From CAKZQX01 sp034437035 (GTDB lineage: Bacteria; Chloroflexota; Chloroflexia; Chloroflexales; Chloroflexaceae), in contig DAOTUI010000078.1 in NCBI GenBank assembly GCA_034437035.1, positions 1 through 64,000 on the forward strand: a stretch of DNA of 64,000 nucleotides, written 5' to 3'. Below, in pieces: positions 26,295-35,828 of this stretch. Position numbers and translations under genes: made by a program. Position 1 is the stretch's first letter. Every line of letters begins with the position of its first letter. Below the pieces are notes generated by a model. The model saw only the letters and a program-made list of their open reading frames with translations. It was not told the origin of the DNA and did no database searches.

Positions 26295-27060
26295 CCCCGG
26301 CCGAGATGATGTCAATCACCAGCGAGCCCGAATCGGACGAGGTGATAAAGAAGATTGTCACCCCTACCAGCGCCAGCAGCGAAGTGATACTCCCCAGTGG
26401 GAATTGATCGAGCAGCACATACATCGCAATCGCATCATCCTGCAGAATCGGCTCAACCAGACCACCCCCGCCATACAGTTCAATCCAGAACGCCGCGCCG
26501 CCAAACACGCTAAACCAGAGCATGGAGATAATCGCCGGCACAAGCAGCACCCCCAGGATAAACTCGCGGATCGTGCGGCCCTTCGAGATGCGCGCGATAA
26601 AAATACCCACAAATGGGGCCCAGGAAATCCACCAGGCCCAGTAGGCAATTGTCCAGTCGCTCTGCCAGTTTGCACCCGGCTCCTGGAACGCTTCCGACCA
26701 GGTGCTCAGGAAGGGCAGTTGTTGCAGGTAGTAGCCACCTCTGGAGTATGGTATCGAGCAGCGCCGGCGTGGGGCCGAGAATGAAGACCAGCACCAGCAG
26801 CACCGCGCCCAGGATCAGCGCCACCCGGCTAAGCTGCCGGATACCGGCATTCAGGCCGCTGATGACCGATATGGTCGCACTCGTCGTGATCAACGTAATA
26901 ATGAATAGTTGGACAACCACATCCTGCGGTACATTGTAGAGATAGTTCAGCCCGGCGTTGATCTGCTCCGCGCCGAGGCCAAGGGAGGTTGCCACACCGA
27001 AGAGCGTCGCAATAATGGCGATAATGTCAACCACATTGCGGAAGTGGGTTGCATTGGTGG
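26295..27060 (-). pseudogene. BCCT-family transporter remnant, frameshifted and truncated by the IS
   Basis: Two frames together read as the C-terminal two-thirds of a betaine/carnitine/choline transporter. The first reads NVVDIIAIIATLFGVATSLGLGAEQINAGLNYLY up to about 26740; the second frame continues QSDWTIAYWAWWISWAPFVGIFIARISKGRTIREFI and the hallmark FFITSSDSGSLVIDIISAG. The frames join around 26740 by a frameshift. The N-terminal third is missing upstream of 27060 and the C-terminal end is cut by the IS at 26294. Confidence 0.85.
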
Positions 27061-27404
27061 ATTGTCGTGATTGCACAGAGTAACTGTGCCTACACTTTGC
27101 TACATGTACAGGCAGAACCGCGCCGGCAGGTCACCGGCGCTTGCAGGGGAAATAGCTGAAATTGTTCCATGGAACAATTCAATTGTCTCTGTTTTCGCAA
27201 AATACGTGCCATCCCTGTGGAGCGGACAAAAAGCAGCAGAAGGGAGAGGGTGAAGGGGTATTTGGTGGCTGGAAGAGGCAGTATGTAGATCACTTCTACA
27301 TTGCTGTGGCAAGCAGTATGCGGGAGCATGGCTGCCGCACTCCATATCCGGACTACTTTTCAAACTTCATTAGCAGGCACTACGAACGCTCAAACAAACG
27401 CGCA
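27061..27404. other. Gene-free stretch with a 20-bp perfect palindrome
   Basis: No convincing gene is seen. AATTGTTCCATGGAACAATT at 27160-27179 is a perfect palindrome that could be an operator. Near 27318-27345 lies a member of another short palindromic word family (GGGAGCATGGCTGCCGCACTCC), related to those at 33500 and 44130-44200. Confidence 0.55.
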
Positions 27405-30404
27405 TTATCCATGTTGAGCAGTGAGCAAAAAGACCAGCGCAGCGCGCAGGCGACCGGACCAGGCGACCTCATTATGTAAACCGCCGGGTTCTTCCACATA
27501 GGAGAGTTGCGTGTCTGCCTGGTAGCCTTTCTCCAGCAGCAGGCTGCGCATACGCCGGGTATCGGCCACAGTTTCTTCACCTTCACCCGTACCCGCATCA
27601 AGGTAGATCTTGCCGGGCACCTGTAGCGCATCATCAATCCAATCGAAGATCGCCCGGTCGGCAAACCAGAAGGCGGAACTCATTGCGCCGGCAAAGCCAA
27701 ACGTTTCAGGGTAGCGGAAAAAGGCATACAGACTGATCAACCCACCCATTGATGAGCCCATAATGCCGGTATGTTCGCGGTCGGCCAGGGTGCGGAAACC
27801 GCGATCGATCTGGGGTTTCAGGGTGTTGCAAATAAACGTCAGGTAGTCTTCACCGCGCCCGACGCCATACTTTTCACTCTCGAAGGGACTATACTCCTCG
27901 ATCCGCCGGTCGCTCATGTTCGGGATGCCGACGATGATCGCCTTGATGTCCTGCTGCGCCAGCTCCTCCATAGTCTCATCCACACACCACTCGTCGTTAA
28001 AGCTGGTCATCTGGTCGAAGAGGTTTTGCCCGTCGTGCATGTAGATGACCGGGTAGCGGTTTGCGCCGTCATCATAGTCCGGCGGCAGGTAGACCAGAAT
28101 GTCACGGTTGTTCCCCAGTTGCGGGCTCCAGACGGCAGCGATGGTGATGACCGTCCCGACAATCGTATGCTCCCGCGTGGGTGCGCCCACCAGGGCCGGC
28201 GACGGTGGCAATACTTGAGATTGAACGGCAGTCGTGCCGACATGGGCGGCCCATGCGTCACCCGGCTGACAGAGCAACATCAGCGAACGCCCCGGCAGTT
28301 CGTAGATCGTACCCGGTGCAAATGCGTGGTGCCTGGCTCCATCCGCTGTCGTGTCAAGTAATACCTGCCAGGCGGGACCATCGGGATCATCGGAACCACC
28401 CGGCGCAACCGGCAGCGTGAAGGGAATCGGTTCATGGTAGGCGTTGAGCAGCAGCAGCAAGACATCATCGTAGATTTTCTGCCCGCTCATGTCCTGCTCA
28501 TCCATCAACTGCCCATTGAGCAGCATCCCCAGACAACGCACCATGCCGTTGTCCCACTCCGCATCGCTCATCTGCGTGCCATCGGGTTGATACCAGCCGA
28601 TATCTTTAACATCCTCGCCATGGATCGTGCGGCCCTGGAAGAAATTCTGGCGGTGCAGCACCGGGTGTGCTTTGCGCAGTGCAATCAGTTGGCGTGTGAA
28701 ATCAAGCAGATCCCGGCCGGCGCTATCCAGGTTCCAATCCAGCCAGCTTATTGCGTTATCCTGGCAGTAGGCATTGTTATTGCCCTGCTGCGTGCGACTG
28801 CGCTCGTCACCCGCCGGCAGCATCGGCGTGCCCTGCGAGAGCAACAGCGTTGCCAGCAGGTTGCGCTGCTGTTGAGTGCGGAGTGCATTCACCTGCGGAT
28901 CGTCGGTTGGCCCCTCGACACCACAGTTCCAGGAGTTGTTATGACTCTCGCCGTCCTGGTTATTCTCGCCATTGGCTTCATTATGTTTCTCATTGTAACT
29001 CACCAGGTCACGCAACGTAAAGCCGTCGTGGGCCGTGATGAAGTTAATCGAGGCGTAGGGACTGCGCCCGTTATGCTGATAGAGATCGCTGGAGCCGCTC
29101 AATCGGTAAGCCAGCTCCGCCACCTGCGCTTCATCGCCCTTCCAATAGCGCCGTACCGTGTCGCGGTACTTCCCATTCCACTCGGCCCACATCACCGGGA
29201 AGTTGCCCACCTGATAGCCCCCCGGCCCGACATCCCAGGGCTCGGCAATCAGTTTCACCTGGGAGAGCACCGGATCTTGATGGATCGTATCGAAGAAGGA
29301 GGAGAGCCGGTCGCCCTCGTAGAGTCCCCGCGCCAGGGTTGTTGCCAGGTCAAAGCGGAAGCCATCGACATGCATTTCCGTAACCCAGTAGCGCAGGCTG
29401 TCCATAATCAGTTGCAGCGTGCGCGATTGCAGCAGGTTCAGGCTGTTGCCGGTGCCGGTATAGTCCATGTAGTAGCGCAGATTATCATCCACCAGGCGAT
29501 AGTAGACCGGATTGTCGATCCCTTTCATTGAGAGCATCGGCCCCAGATGGTTGCCCTCGGCGGTATGGTTGTAGACCACATCGAGAATGACCTCGATTCC
29601 GGCGGCATGCAGGGTCTTGACCATTGCCTTAAACTCCGCTATCTGACCACCCAGTTCGCCACTGCTGCTGTAGCGCGCATCGGGCGCAAAATAGGCCAGC
29701 GTGTTGTAGCCCCAGTAGTTGCGCAGGCCACGCTCCACCAGGTGGCGATCATCCAGAAAGTGATGCACCGGCAGCAGTTCAACGGCGGTGATGCCGAGCG
29801 ACGTAAGATAGTTCACGACGGAGGGCCAGGCCAGCCCGGCATAGGTTCCTCGCAACGGTTTTGGCACGTCCGGGTGGAGTTGCGTAAACCCCTTCACATG
29901 CAGTTCATAAATGATGGATTCATGGAGCGGGATTTGCGGCGGCTGGTCATTCCCCCAGTTGAACCCACTGTCCGGGATTACCGAACGCGGCATGTAGGGC
30001 GCACTATCCCGCGCATCCAGCGCCGGATCCGCTTCCGGATCGCCGATGGGATAGCCGAATGTGGCGTCATGCCAGGTCATCCGGTTGGTGACGGCCTTGG
30101 CGTAGGGATCAACCAGCAGCTTATGCGGATTGTAGCGCAGGCCCGCCGTCGGCGCATGCGCACCATAGATCCGATAACCATAGAGTTGCCCGGGGCGCGC
30201 CCCGGCAATAAAGCCATGCCAGACATAGTCGGTCTGAGTGGTCAACGGAACGCGCACCGCCTCGCGCGCCGCGTCGGGGCTATCGAACAGGCACAACTCG
30301 ACGGCGGTCGCGTGCTCGGCAAAGATGGCAAAGTTTACCCCTTCGCCATCCCATGTTGCACCAAGCGGGTAAGGTACCCCGGGCTTGATTGGAAGTGTGG
30401 TCAT
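27405..30404 (-). CDS. Glycogen debranching enzyme (GlgX-type) fused to an esterase domain
   Basis: Residues 1 to about 700 are a GH13 isoamylase/GlgX-type enzyme: an N-terminal beta domain (PYPLGATWDGEGVNFAIFAEHA), VILDVVYNHTAEGNH, the nucleophile Asp in DGFRFDLATTLAR (near 350), the acid Glu in LIAEPWDVGPGGYQVGNFP, and ITAHDGFTLRDLVSYNEKHN. It cuts alpha-1,6 branches of glycogen. From about residue 735 a second domain resembles esterase-D/enterochelin-esterase hydrolases: RDILVYLPPDYDDG, YMHDGQNLFD, the nucleophile elbow GSSMGG (near 885) and a His in GGLHNEVAW (near 975). GlgX proteins normally end near 700 residues, so the fusion is unusual. The frame is continuous with no stop at the junction. 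Confidence 0.9.
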   Translation of the reverse strand: MTTLPIKPGVPYPLGATWDGEGVNFAIFAEHATAVELCLFDSPDAAREAVRVPLTTQTDYVWHGFIAGARPGQLYGYRIYGAHAPTAGLRYNPHKLLVDPYAKAVTNRMTWHDATFGYPIGDPEADPALDARDSAPYMPRSVIPDSGFNWGNDQPPQIPLHESIIYELHVKGFTQLHPDVPKPLRGTYAGLAWPSVVNYLTSLGITAVELLPVHHFLDDRHLVERGLRNYWGYNTLAYFAPDARYSSSGELGGQIAEFKAMVKTLHAAGIEVILDVVYNHTAEGNHLGPMLSMKGIDNPVYYRLVDDNLRYYMDYTGTGNSLNLLQSRTLQLIMDSLRYWVTEMHVDGFRFDLATTLARGLYEGDRLSSFFDTIHQDPVLSQVKLIAEPWDVGPGGYQVGNFPVMWAEWNGKYRDTVRRYWKGDEAQVAELAYRLSGSSDLYQHNGRSPYASINFITAHDGFTLRDLVSYNEKHNEANGENNQDGESHNNSWNCGVEGPTDDPQVNALRTQQQRNLLATLLLSQGTPMLPAGDERSRTQQGNNNAYCQDNAISWLDWNLDSAGRDLLDFTRQLIALRKAHPVLHRQNFFQGRTIHGEDVKDIGWYQPDGTQMSDAEWDNGMVRCLGMLLNGQLMDEQDMSGQKIYDDVLLLLLNAYHEPIPFTLPVAPGGSDDPDGPAWQVLLDTTADGARHHAFAPGTIYELPGRSLMLLCQPGDAWAAHVGTTAVQSQVLPPSPALVGAPTREHTIVGTVITIAAVWSPQLGNNRDILVYLPPDYDDGANRYPVIYMHDGQNLFDQMTSFNDEWCVDETMEELAQQDIKAIIVGIPNMSDRRIEEYSPFESEKYGVGRGEDYLTFICNTLKPQIDRGFRTLADREHTGIMGSSMGGLISLYAFFRYPETFGFAGAMSSAFWFADRAIFDWIDDALQVPGKIYLDAGTGEGEETVADTRRMRSLLLEKGYQADTQLSYVEEPGGLHNEVAWSGRLRAALVFLLTAQHG

Positions 30405-30529
30405 ATACCCTCTCTAAAGTAAGCCATGAAAACATGATCCTGGTTGAATATAACGCATTAGTTACTCTATTCCCGGCAAATCATCCAGATCATGCAAGTT
30501 ACGTGCCACAAGCCAGGCGATCCTCTGGC

Positions 30530-30720
30530 ATACCCACCCGCCTGTTGACCGCATCGGCCCTGAGCACACTGGTGTACAGCCTGCTGACCCGCTACGAGTG
30601 GAGCCTGGCGCGGGTGCTGCCGGTCAAGGCCCATCTGGCACTCGACACAACGAGTGGGGTCATTCTGTGTGGCGCACCATTGCTGCTCATCCAGATTGAT
30701 CGCCGTGTGTCTGCTACCCT
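30530..30720 (+). pseudogene. Fragment of a small polytopic membrane protein
   Basis: The frame reads TRLLTASALSTLVYSLLTRY then EWSLARVLPVKAHLALDTTSGVILCGAPLLL, a pattern like small four-helix membrane proteins with LLTDYE...P.K.HLALD...S. Only about 60 residues remain, without a proper start or end. The gap 30405-30829 otherwise holds CCTCTGTGTCCTCTGTGTCC words near 30780. The family match is from memory of the pattern and is tentative. Confidence 0.4.
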
Positions 30721-30829
30721 TCGTAATCGGCACAACAAACGCAGGGGTGGCACATTCCCATTTATAACCTCTGCGTCCTCTGTGTCCTCTGTGTCCTCTG
30801 TGGCTATGATAACAAATCGGTATCAATTC

Positions 30830-32290
30830 TCAGTCCTTCTTCCTCAACTCCCGATTCTCCGCCAGCGCCGAGCGCGCTGCAAAATAGCCACACATGCCAT
30901 GCACCCCGCCCCCCGGCGGAGTCGCCGATGAGCAGAGGTAGAGCCCCGGCAGCGGCGTGGCATACGGGTTGACCCGGATTGCCGGGCGCGTAAAGAGTTG
31001 CCGGAAATCCTGGACGCCCCCGTTGATATCGCCGCCGACATAGTTGGCGTTGTACTGCTCCAGCGCCGCCGGCCCCATGGTATGCCGCGCCAGAATGCGC
31101 TGCCGGAAGCCGGGTGCAAAGCGCTCAATCTGTGCCTCGATCCGTTCGGTCATATCGAAGGTGGAACCGTTGGGAACGTGGCAGTAGGCCCAGACCGTCT
31201 GCTTGCCTGCCGGGGCGCGCGTCGGGTCGAACAGGCTCTGCTGGGCCAGCAGCACAAACGGATGCTCCGGCGGATCACCGCGCCAGGCGGCCCGCTCCCC
31301 GGCGGCGATATCCTCCAGCGTGCCGCCGAGATGCACCGTCCCCGCACGACGGCAGGCTTCGGCGCGCCAGGGGATCGGCCCATCGAGCGCCAGATCCAGC
31401 TTGAACACGCCGGGACCATAGCGATATCCCTCCAGGGTGCGGCGATACCCCGCCGGCAGACGGCTGCCCGCAATCCGCAGCAACTGGCGCGGCGTAATAT
31501 CGCACAGGATTATCCGGGCAGCCGGTAGTTGCCCCAGGTCCGTCACCGGCGTGCCGGTAATAATCTCCCCACCCAGCGCACGCAGGTGGGCCGCCAGCGC
31601 ATCCGCAATCCGCTGTGCGCCGCCCCGTGGCATGGGCCAGCCGACCGCATGCCCGGCCATACCCAGCACCAGACCAAACGCCGCACTCGGCGGTTGCTCC
31701 AGCGGCAAGATAGCATGGCAGGCCAGCCCCGCCAGCAGCGCACGGGCCGGTTCCCCCCGAAAGGCACTCGCCGCCAACCCGGCGGCCGAGCGGATCGCGC
31801 TGAGGCCAAACCGCGCCAGCGCAAAAGGATGCCGCGGGAAGCGCAGCGGGCCGAGGATGCCCGCCGTGATCTTATCCCAGTCCCGCACCACCGGCGACAT
31901 CAGTTGGGCATAGCCGGCCGCATCGGAGCCGAGGGTTGCGCCGGTTGCCTGTACCGAGCGCTCCAGCAGAACGACCGAACCATCGTCCAGCGGATGCGCC
32001 AGCGGTGCCGCCGGATGAATCCACTCCAGGCCATACTGCGCCAGCGGCAGAGTGCGCAAGAAGGGCGAGCCAATGCCCAGGGGGTGGATGGCCGAGCAGA
32101 TATCGTGAACAAAGCCGGGCAGTGTCAACGCGGCCGAGCGCGTGCCGCCGCCGATCTGGTCGGCGGCCTCGATTACCAGCACGGAACAGCCCGCCTGCGC
32201 CAGCGTGATCGCCGCCGCCAGACCATTCGGCCCGGAGCCGACCACCACGGCATCATACCGCTCCCGCCGGGGAGCAACCTGATTGGTCAT
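30830..32290 (-). CDS. Phytoene-desaturase-like FAD-dependent oxidoreductase
   Basis: The 486-residue protein begins with the dinucleotide-binding motif VVVGSGPNGLAAAITLAQAGCSVLVIE (about residues 15-41) and the GGGTRSAALTLPGFVHDICS motif. It ends with GLYLCSSATPPGGGVHGMCGYFAARSAL, the C-terminal FAD-binding signature of the COG1233 family (CrtI-related and retinol-saturase-like). Substrate is likely a polyisoprenoid or other lipid but is not determined. The start MTNQVAPRRERYDAVV at 32290 was chosen over 32311 because only a few residues precede the fold. No carotenoid genes are adjacent. Confidence 0.88.
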   Translation of the reverse strand: MTNQVAPRRERYDAVVVGSGPNGLAAAITLAQAGCSVLVIEAADQIGGGTRSAALTLPGFVHDICSAIHPLGIGSPFLRTLPLAQYGLEWIHPAAPLAHPLDDGSVVLLERSVQATGATLGSDAAGYAQLMSPVVRDWDKITAGILGPLRFPRHPFALARFGLSAIRSAAGLAASAFRGEPARALLAGLACHAILPLEQPPSAAFGLVLGMAGHAVGWPMPRGGAQRIADALAAHLRALGGEIITGTPVTDLGQLPAARIILCDITPRQLLRIAGSRLPAGYRRTLEGYRYGPGVFKLDLALDGPIPWRAEACRRAGTVHLGGTLEDIAAGERAAWRGDPPEHPFVLLAQQSLFDPTRAPAGKQTVWAYCHVPNGSTFDMTERIEAQIERFAPGFRQRILARHTMGPAALEQYNANYVGGDINGGVQDFRQLFTRPAIRVNPYATPLPGLYLCSSATPPGGGVHGMCGYFAARSALAENRELRKKD

Positions 32291-32313
32291 GTTATGTCTA
32301 CACTCTCTCAAAA

Positions 32314-32360
32314 ACAGAACTTACACGGTGCAATGCCGGCCAGGTGCCGAACCAGGAAGC
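32314..32360. mobile_element. Interspersed palindromic element, 5'-end fragment
   Basis: CAGAACTTACACGGTGCAAT matches the element end and is followed by a short subterminal stretch (GCCGGCCAGGTGCCGAACC). No inner pair or core follows. It directly precedes the nested pair. Confidence 0.5.
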
Positions 32361-32418
32361 AGTCTTGCCACTGGTTACACGCCTTGCGTGGATGCTTACC
32401 ATAAAACTCCTGTTCTTT

Positions 32419-32835
32419 ACAGGAATTATGGGATCATTGACCCGGAAGAGCGTTGGGCCTCCGGCAGGGCGGACGGTTCCCGGTCTTTTTCACAAAAAAA
32501 TTCACAACGTGAACACGACGTACGCGGTGCGGCCAATTCCGGCCAGATGTCAGACCTGAATACCAGTTTCGCCTGCGGCAGCATGGTACGTTATATTTCT
32601 TTTTGATAAAAATGTTGCACAAAGTGCAACATTTTTATCAAAAAGATGGGATCTTCCGCCCTGCCGAAGGCGAAGCGGGCCGTTTATCCAGGTGAACACC
32701 TGGTTTGGAACCGACCGCGTAAGTCGCGGTGATTTTTTGTAAAATAAAGATAAAAAGCGTACCATGCTGCTGCAGACGAAGACTACCTTTATGGCAGTAC
32801 ATATCTGATTTGCACGCGCAGCGCGTAAGTTTTGT
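32419..32835. mobile_element. Interspersed palindromic element, outer copy of a nested pair
   Basis: The left part (ACAGGAATTATGGGATCATT ... GGCCTCCGGCAGGGCGG ... CTTTTTCACAAAAAAATTCAC) ends in the core palindrome at 32486-32512. The right part resumes at 32733 with TTTTTTGTAAAA, then ACCATGCTGCTGCAGACGAA and GCGCGTAAGTTTTGT. Joining the two sides restores the order of motifs of a single diverged copy. The interruption is another element of the same family. Confidence 0.82.
32513..32728. mobile_element. Interspersed palindromic element, inner copy of a nested pair (full)
   Basis: Inverted orientation (CGCCTGCGGCAGCATG first). Core 45 bp at 32600-32644, TTTTTGATAAAAATGTTGCAC with loop AAA. 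Ends CACGACGTACGCGGT and ACCGCGTAAGTCGCG. GTGA flanks it on both sides (32509-32512, 32729-32732). It is inserted just past the loop of the outer copy's core palindrome. Confidence 0.85.
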
Positions 32836-32906
32836 AAAGAAAAAGAGGGATGAATAACGGCAGCAATCCGTTGTACATCCCTCGTAGAACCTCAGCGAGT
32901 CCGGTT

Positions 32907-33281
32907 TTACGGCGCGACCGTCGGCGTTGTCTCCATCTCGGTACCCTGCGGTGTTTCAACCGGCCCCGACTCCTCGATCACGGGCGGCTCCACCTCGCCG
33001 GGCGCAACCGTGCTGACAATGTCCGGAACGGACGTGTTATCGATGGAAACGGGCGACATCGCCGGGGCGGCTGTGCCCGCGGCTTCAGCGGTAGCTCCCT
33101 CGGCGGGGGATGCGCCGGGCTCCGGCGTTGTCGCGGGCATCGGCGTTGTATCTGCGGCCGGGGGGATGCCGGATGGCATATCGGTCCCCTCTGCTTCACC
33201 CGACGGGCGCGGCGAGCTACAGGCGCTCACCAGCATCACACCCATCACTAGAACCAGCAGCAGTCCGAACATTCGCTTCAT
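32907..33281 (-). CDS. Small lipoprotein with a Pro/Thr/Ala-rich body
   Basis: The 124-residue protein has a clear lipoprotein signal (MKRMFGLLLVLVMGVMLVSAC, lipobox VSAC) and then a low-complexity, acidic Pro/Ala/Thr region with no recognisable domain (TTPMPATTPEPGASPAEG ... ETPQGTEMETTPTVAP). It is probably a membrane-anchored spacer-like protein. The ribosome-binding site AGGAGGAACTGC precedes the ATG at 33281. An upstream extension is not supported. Confidence 0.75.
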   Translation of the reverse strand: MKRMFGLLLVLVMGVMLVSACSSPRPSGEAEGTDMPSGIPPAADTTPMPATTPEPGASPAEGATAEAAGTAAPAMSPVSIDNTSVPDIVSTVAPGEVEPPVIEESGPVETPQGTEMETTPTVAP

Positions 33282-33761
33282 GCAGTTCCTCCTTTCGCTC
33301 TCCAGATCTGACTGTGTGAGACCGCCCACCCGCGGCGGCCCGCCGGGAGTGCTACAACTGAAGGGAACGCCCGGACAACAACCCGCCGGCTGTGTGCCCT
33401 GACATAATTTGTATGCATCCCGGTGGCCCAATTATAACCGGATCTGGAGAAATGCCGGTCAGCGGGCCGTCTGATGAAGAACCGAAAAAATAGCTCGGAT
33501 ATGGAGTGCGGGAGCCATGCTCCCGCCTGCTGCTTGCTGAGGCAATGCAGAACCGGCTGATGAACGTTGAGGACATCCTGCGGGTATGGCGTGCGGCAGC
33601 AGAGCGGTGCAGAGAATGCACCCTACTGCTGTCTGCCGGGAACGCCTGATCCGACTGAAGCCGGGACTCCAGATCAATGATGTCCGGATTCAATGTTCAA
33701 ACTGCCTCCGCCGGGACTCCCGATCATTATCCTGTGCTAGAATACGACCGGCACACACTGA
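33282..33761. other. Gene-free stretch
   Basis: No credible gene is seen in 480 bp. A short palindromic word (GTGCGGGAGCCATGCTCCCGC, about 33500-33520) related to those near 27320 and 44150 is the main feature. TGTGCTAGAAT near 33732 resembles an extended -10 for the following rightward gene. Confidence 0.45.
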
Positions 33762-35828
33762 ATGGATAAAAAACTGATCAGGCATATGCATATTTCACAG
33801 GCCACACCGGCCCGGCAGCGTCTGGCACAGGCCGTAATCTCCTGGCCGCGGCTGCTGACCGTTCTGCTGATTGGCGGGCTGGCCTTGTTGCCCCGCGTCA
33901 TCGGGCTGAACGACTTTATCACCACCGACGAAGCATACCACTGGATCGAGCGTACCGAGCGCTTTCATCTGGCACTGACGGAGCGCAACTGGGCCGACAC
34001 CCGCATCACCGGGCATCCCGGCGTCACCTTGATGTGGCTGGGCAGCCTGGGACTGAGCCTGGAGCGCTTCGCGTCGGCGCAGAACTGGGTCAGCCTCACC
34101 TTGGAGCTGGAACATCTGGCATGGCTGCGGCTGCCCGCGGCCCTGCTCCAGGCAGCGCTGGTGCCGGTCGGCTATCTGTTGCTGCGCCGCCTGGTTACCC
34201 CCGCAACCGCGCTGATTGCGGCGCTGCTCTGGGCGACCGCGCCCTACCTGGTTGCGCACGCCCGGCTGCTGCATCTGGATGCCCTGCTGACAACGTTTGT
34301 CACCCTCAGCCTGTTGTGCGTTCTGATCGCGGCCCGCGCCGAACATCCGCTGCGCTGGTTTGTCGGCGGCGGGCTGCTGGCCGGGCTGGCGCTGCTGACC
34401 AAGGGACCGGCGCTGATCCTGCTGCCCATCGCCGGGTTGCTGCTCTTCTGGCAGATCCCGGCAAACGGCCTGCTCCAACGGCTGCGCCGTTCGCTCACCT
34501 GGTACCTGCTCTGGCTGGGGCCGGCGCTGCTGCTGGTGTTTATGCTCTGGCCGGCGCTCTGGGTGGTGCCCGGGCGCGCCATCGCCAAATATACCGGCGA
34601 GATTATCGACAACGGCGGGCGGCCCAACGGCGCGGGGCAGTTCTTCCTGGGCCGGACGGTGGACGATCCCGGCCCGCTCTTCTACCCGGTCGCCAATTTC
34701 TTCCGCATGACCCCGGCAACGCTGATCGGCCTGCTGGCCTTGCCTTTGGCGCTCCGGCGGCAGGCGCGCGAACGGCAGGTGCTGCCGGCGCTGGCAGCAT
34801 TTGTCACCTTCTGGACGCTGGTGATGACGCTGGGGCCCAAGAAGTTTGACCGCTATGTGCTGCCGACCTGGCCCGCGCTCCTGATCCTGGCCGCTGCCGG
34901 GTTGCACGCGCTGGGCAGTTGGAGCGCGGCGCTGCTGCGCTGGTTGCGGTGTTCCGCCGGCATGCAGAAGATTATCGCTACGGCCGGGGCGCTACTGCTG
35001 GTCGGGGTGCTGTTGCAGCCGGTGCTGACCTACCATCCGCACTACTTGAGCTACTACAACCCGCTGCTGGGAGGCGGCGCGGTGGCCCAGCGCAACCTGC
35101 TGATCGGCTGGGGCGAGGGGATGGGAGAGATCGGTGCATACCTGCGCACCCGCCCTGATCTCGAGTATGGGCCGGTGCTGGCGGCGCTGCCGCGCACGCT
35201 GCGGCCCTTCGTCCCGGTTCCGGTTAAGAATGTGCATGAACTGGACCAGGATACCCAGAACTATGCCGTGGTCTACCTGGAGTCGCTCCAGCGCGGCGCA
35301 CATCCAGACATCTATGCACAGATCCGGCAGACCGTGCCGCTGGCAACTATTACTCTCCACGGGATCGACTATGCGCAGATCCATCAACTGCCCCGGCCCT
35401 TTGAACAGCCGATCAATGCGCAGTTTGGCCCGGCGCTGCATCTGCGCGGCATCACCGTGACCCACGCGCCAGACCAGTTGACAATCATCCCGTCCTGGGA
35501 TGTGCGCGCCAACCTTCCCGCCGACTACAACCTCTTTCTGCATCTGCTAAATGCGCAGGGGCAACGGGTGGCCCAGGTCGATCTGCCCCCCGGCGGCGCG
35601 GAGTGGCCCCCGACCAGTGCCTGGCAGCCCGGCCAGCAGATCAGCGTACCGCTACCGCTACCGCTGCCGGCAGAGTTACCCGCCGGCGAATACCGGCTGG
35701 TGCTGGGGCTCTACGACGCGGCAACCGGTACCCGCCTCGCCCCAACCGCCGGGCCCCACGCCGATCCGGCCCGCGCCGGTCCCGATGCCCTGCTCCTGGA
35801 GACGCTGGTGTTTCCCGCCAGTCAATAG
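33762..35828 (+). CDS. GT39-like membrane glycosyltransferase
   Basis: The 688-residue protein is polytopic, with the first-loop catalytic-type motif FITTDEAYHWIERTERF (about residues 52-68) followed by TRITGHPGVTLMWLGSLG. That is the usual pattern of ArnT/PMT-like GT-C enzymes (GHPG motif). About ten hydrophobic spans follow to about residue 440, then an extracytoplasmic C-terminal region of about 240 residues with beta-sandwich character (LTIIPSWDVRANLPADYNLFLHLLNAQGQ). It would transfer a sugar from a lipid carrier on the outer face of the membrane. Start could also be the internal Met at 33786. It is not adjacent to the other two GT39 genes. Confidence 0.8.
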   Translation: MDKKLIRHMHISQATPARQRLAQAVISWPRLLTVLLIGGLALLPRVIGLNDFITTDEAYHWIERTERFHLALTERNWADTRITGHPGVTLMWLGSLGLSLERFASAQNWVSLTLELEHLAWLRLPAALLQAALVPVGYLLLRRLVTPATALIAALLWATAPYLVAHARLLHLDALLTTFVTLSLLCVLIAARAEHPLRWFVGGGLLAGLALLTKGPALILLPIAGLLLFWQIPANGLLQRLRRSLTWYLLWLGPALLLVFMLWPALWVVPGRAIAKYTGEIIDNGGRPNGAGQFFLGRTVDDPGPLFYPVANFFRMTPATLIGLLALPLALRRQARERQVLPALAAFVTFWTLVMTLGPKKFDRYVLPTWPALLILAAAGLHALGSWSAALLRWLRCSAGMQKIIATAGALLLVGVLLQPVLTYHPHYLSYYNPLLGGGAVAQRNLLIGWGEGMGEIGAYLRTRPDLEYGPVLAALPRTLRPFVPVPVKNVHELDQDTQNYAVVYLESLQRGAHPDIYAQIRQTVPLATITLHGIDYAQIHQLPRPFEQPINAQFGPALHLRGITVTHAPDQLTIIPSWDVRANLPADYNLFLHLLNAQGQRVAQVDLPPGGAEWPPTSAWQPGQQISVPLPLPLPAELPAGEYRLVLGLYDAATGTRLAPTAGPHADPARAGPDALLLETLVFPASQ

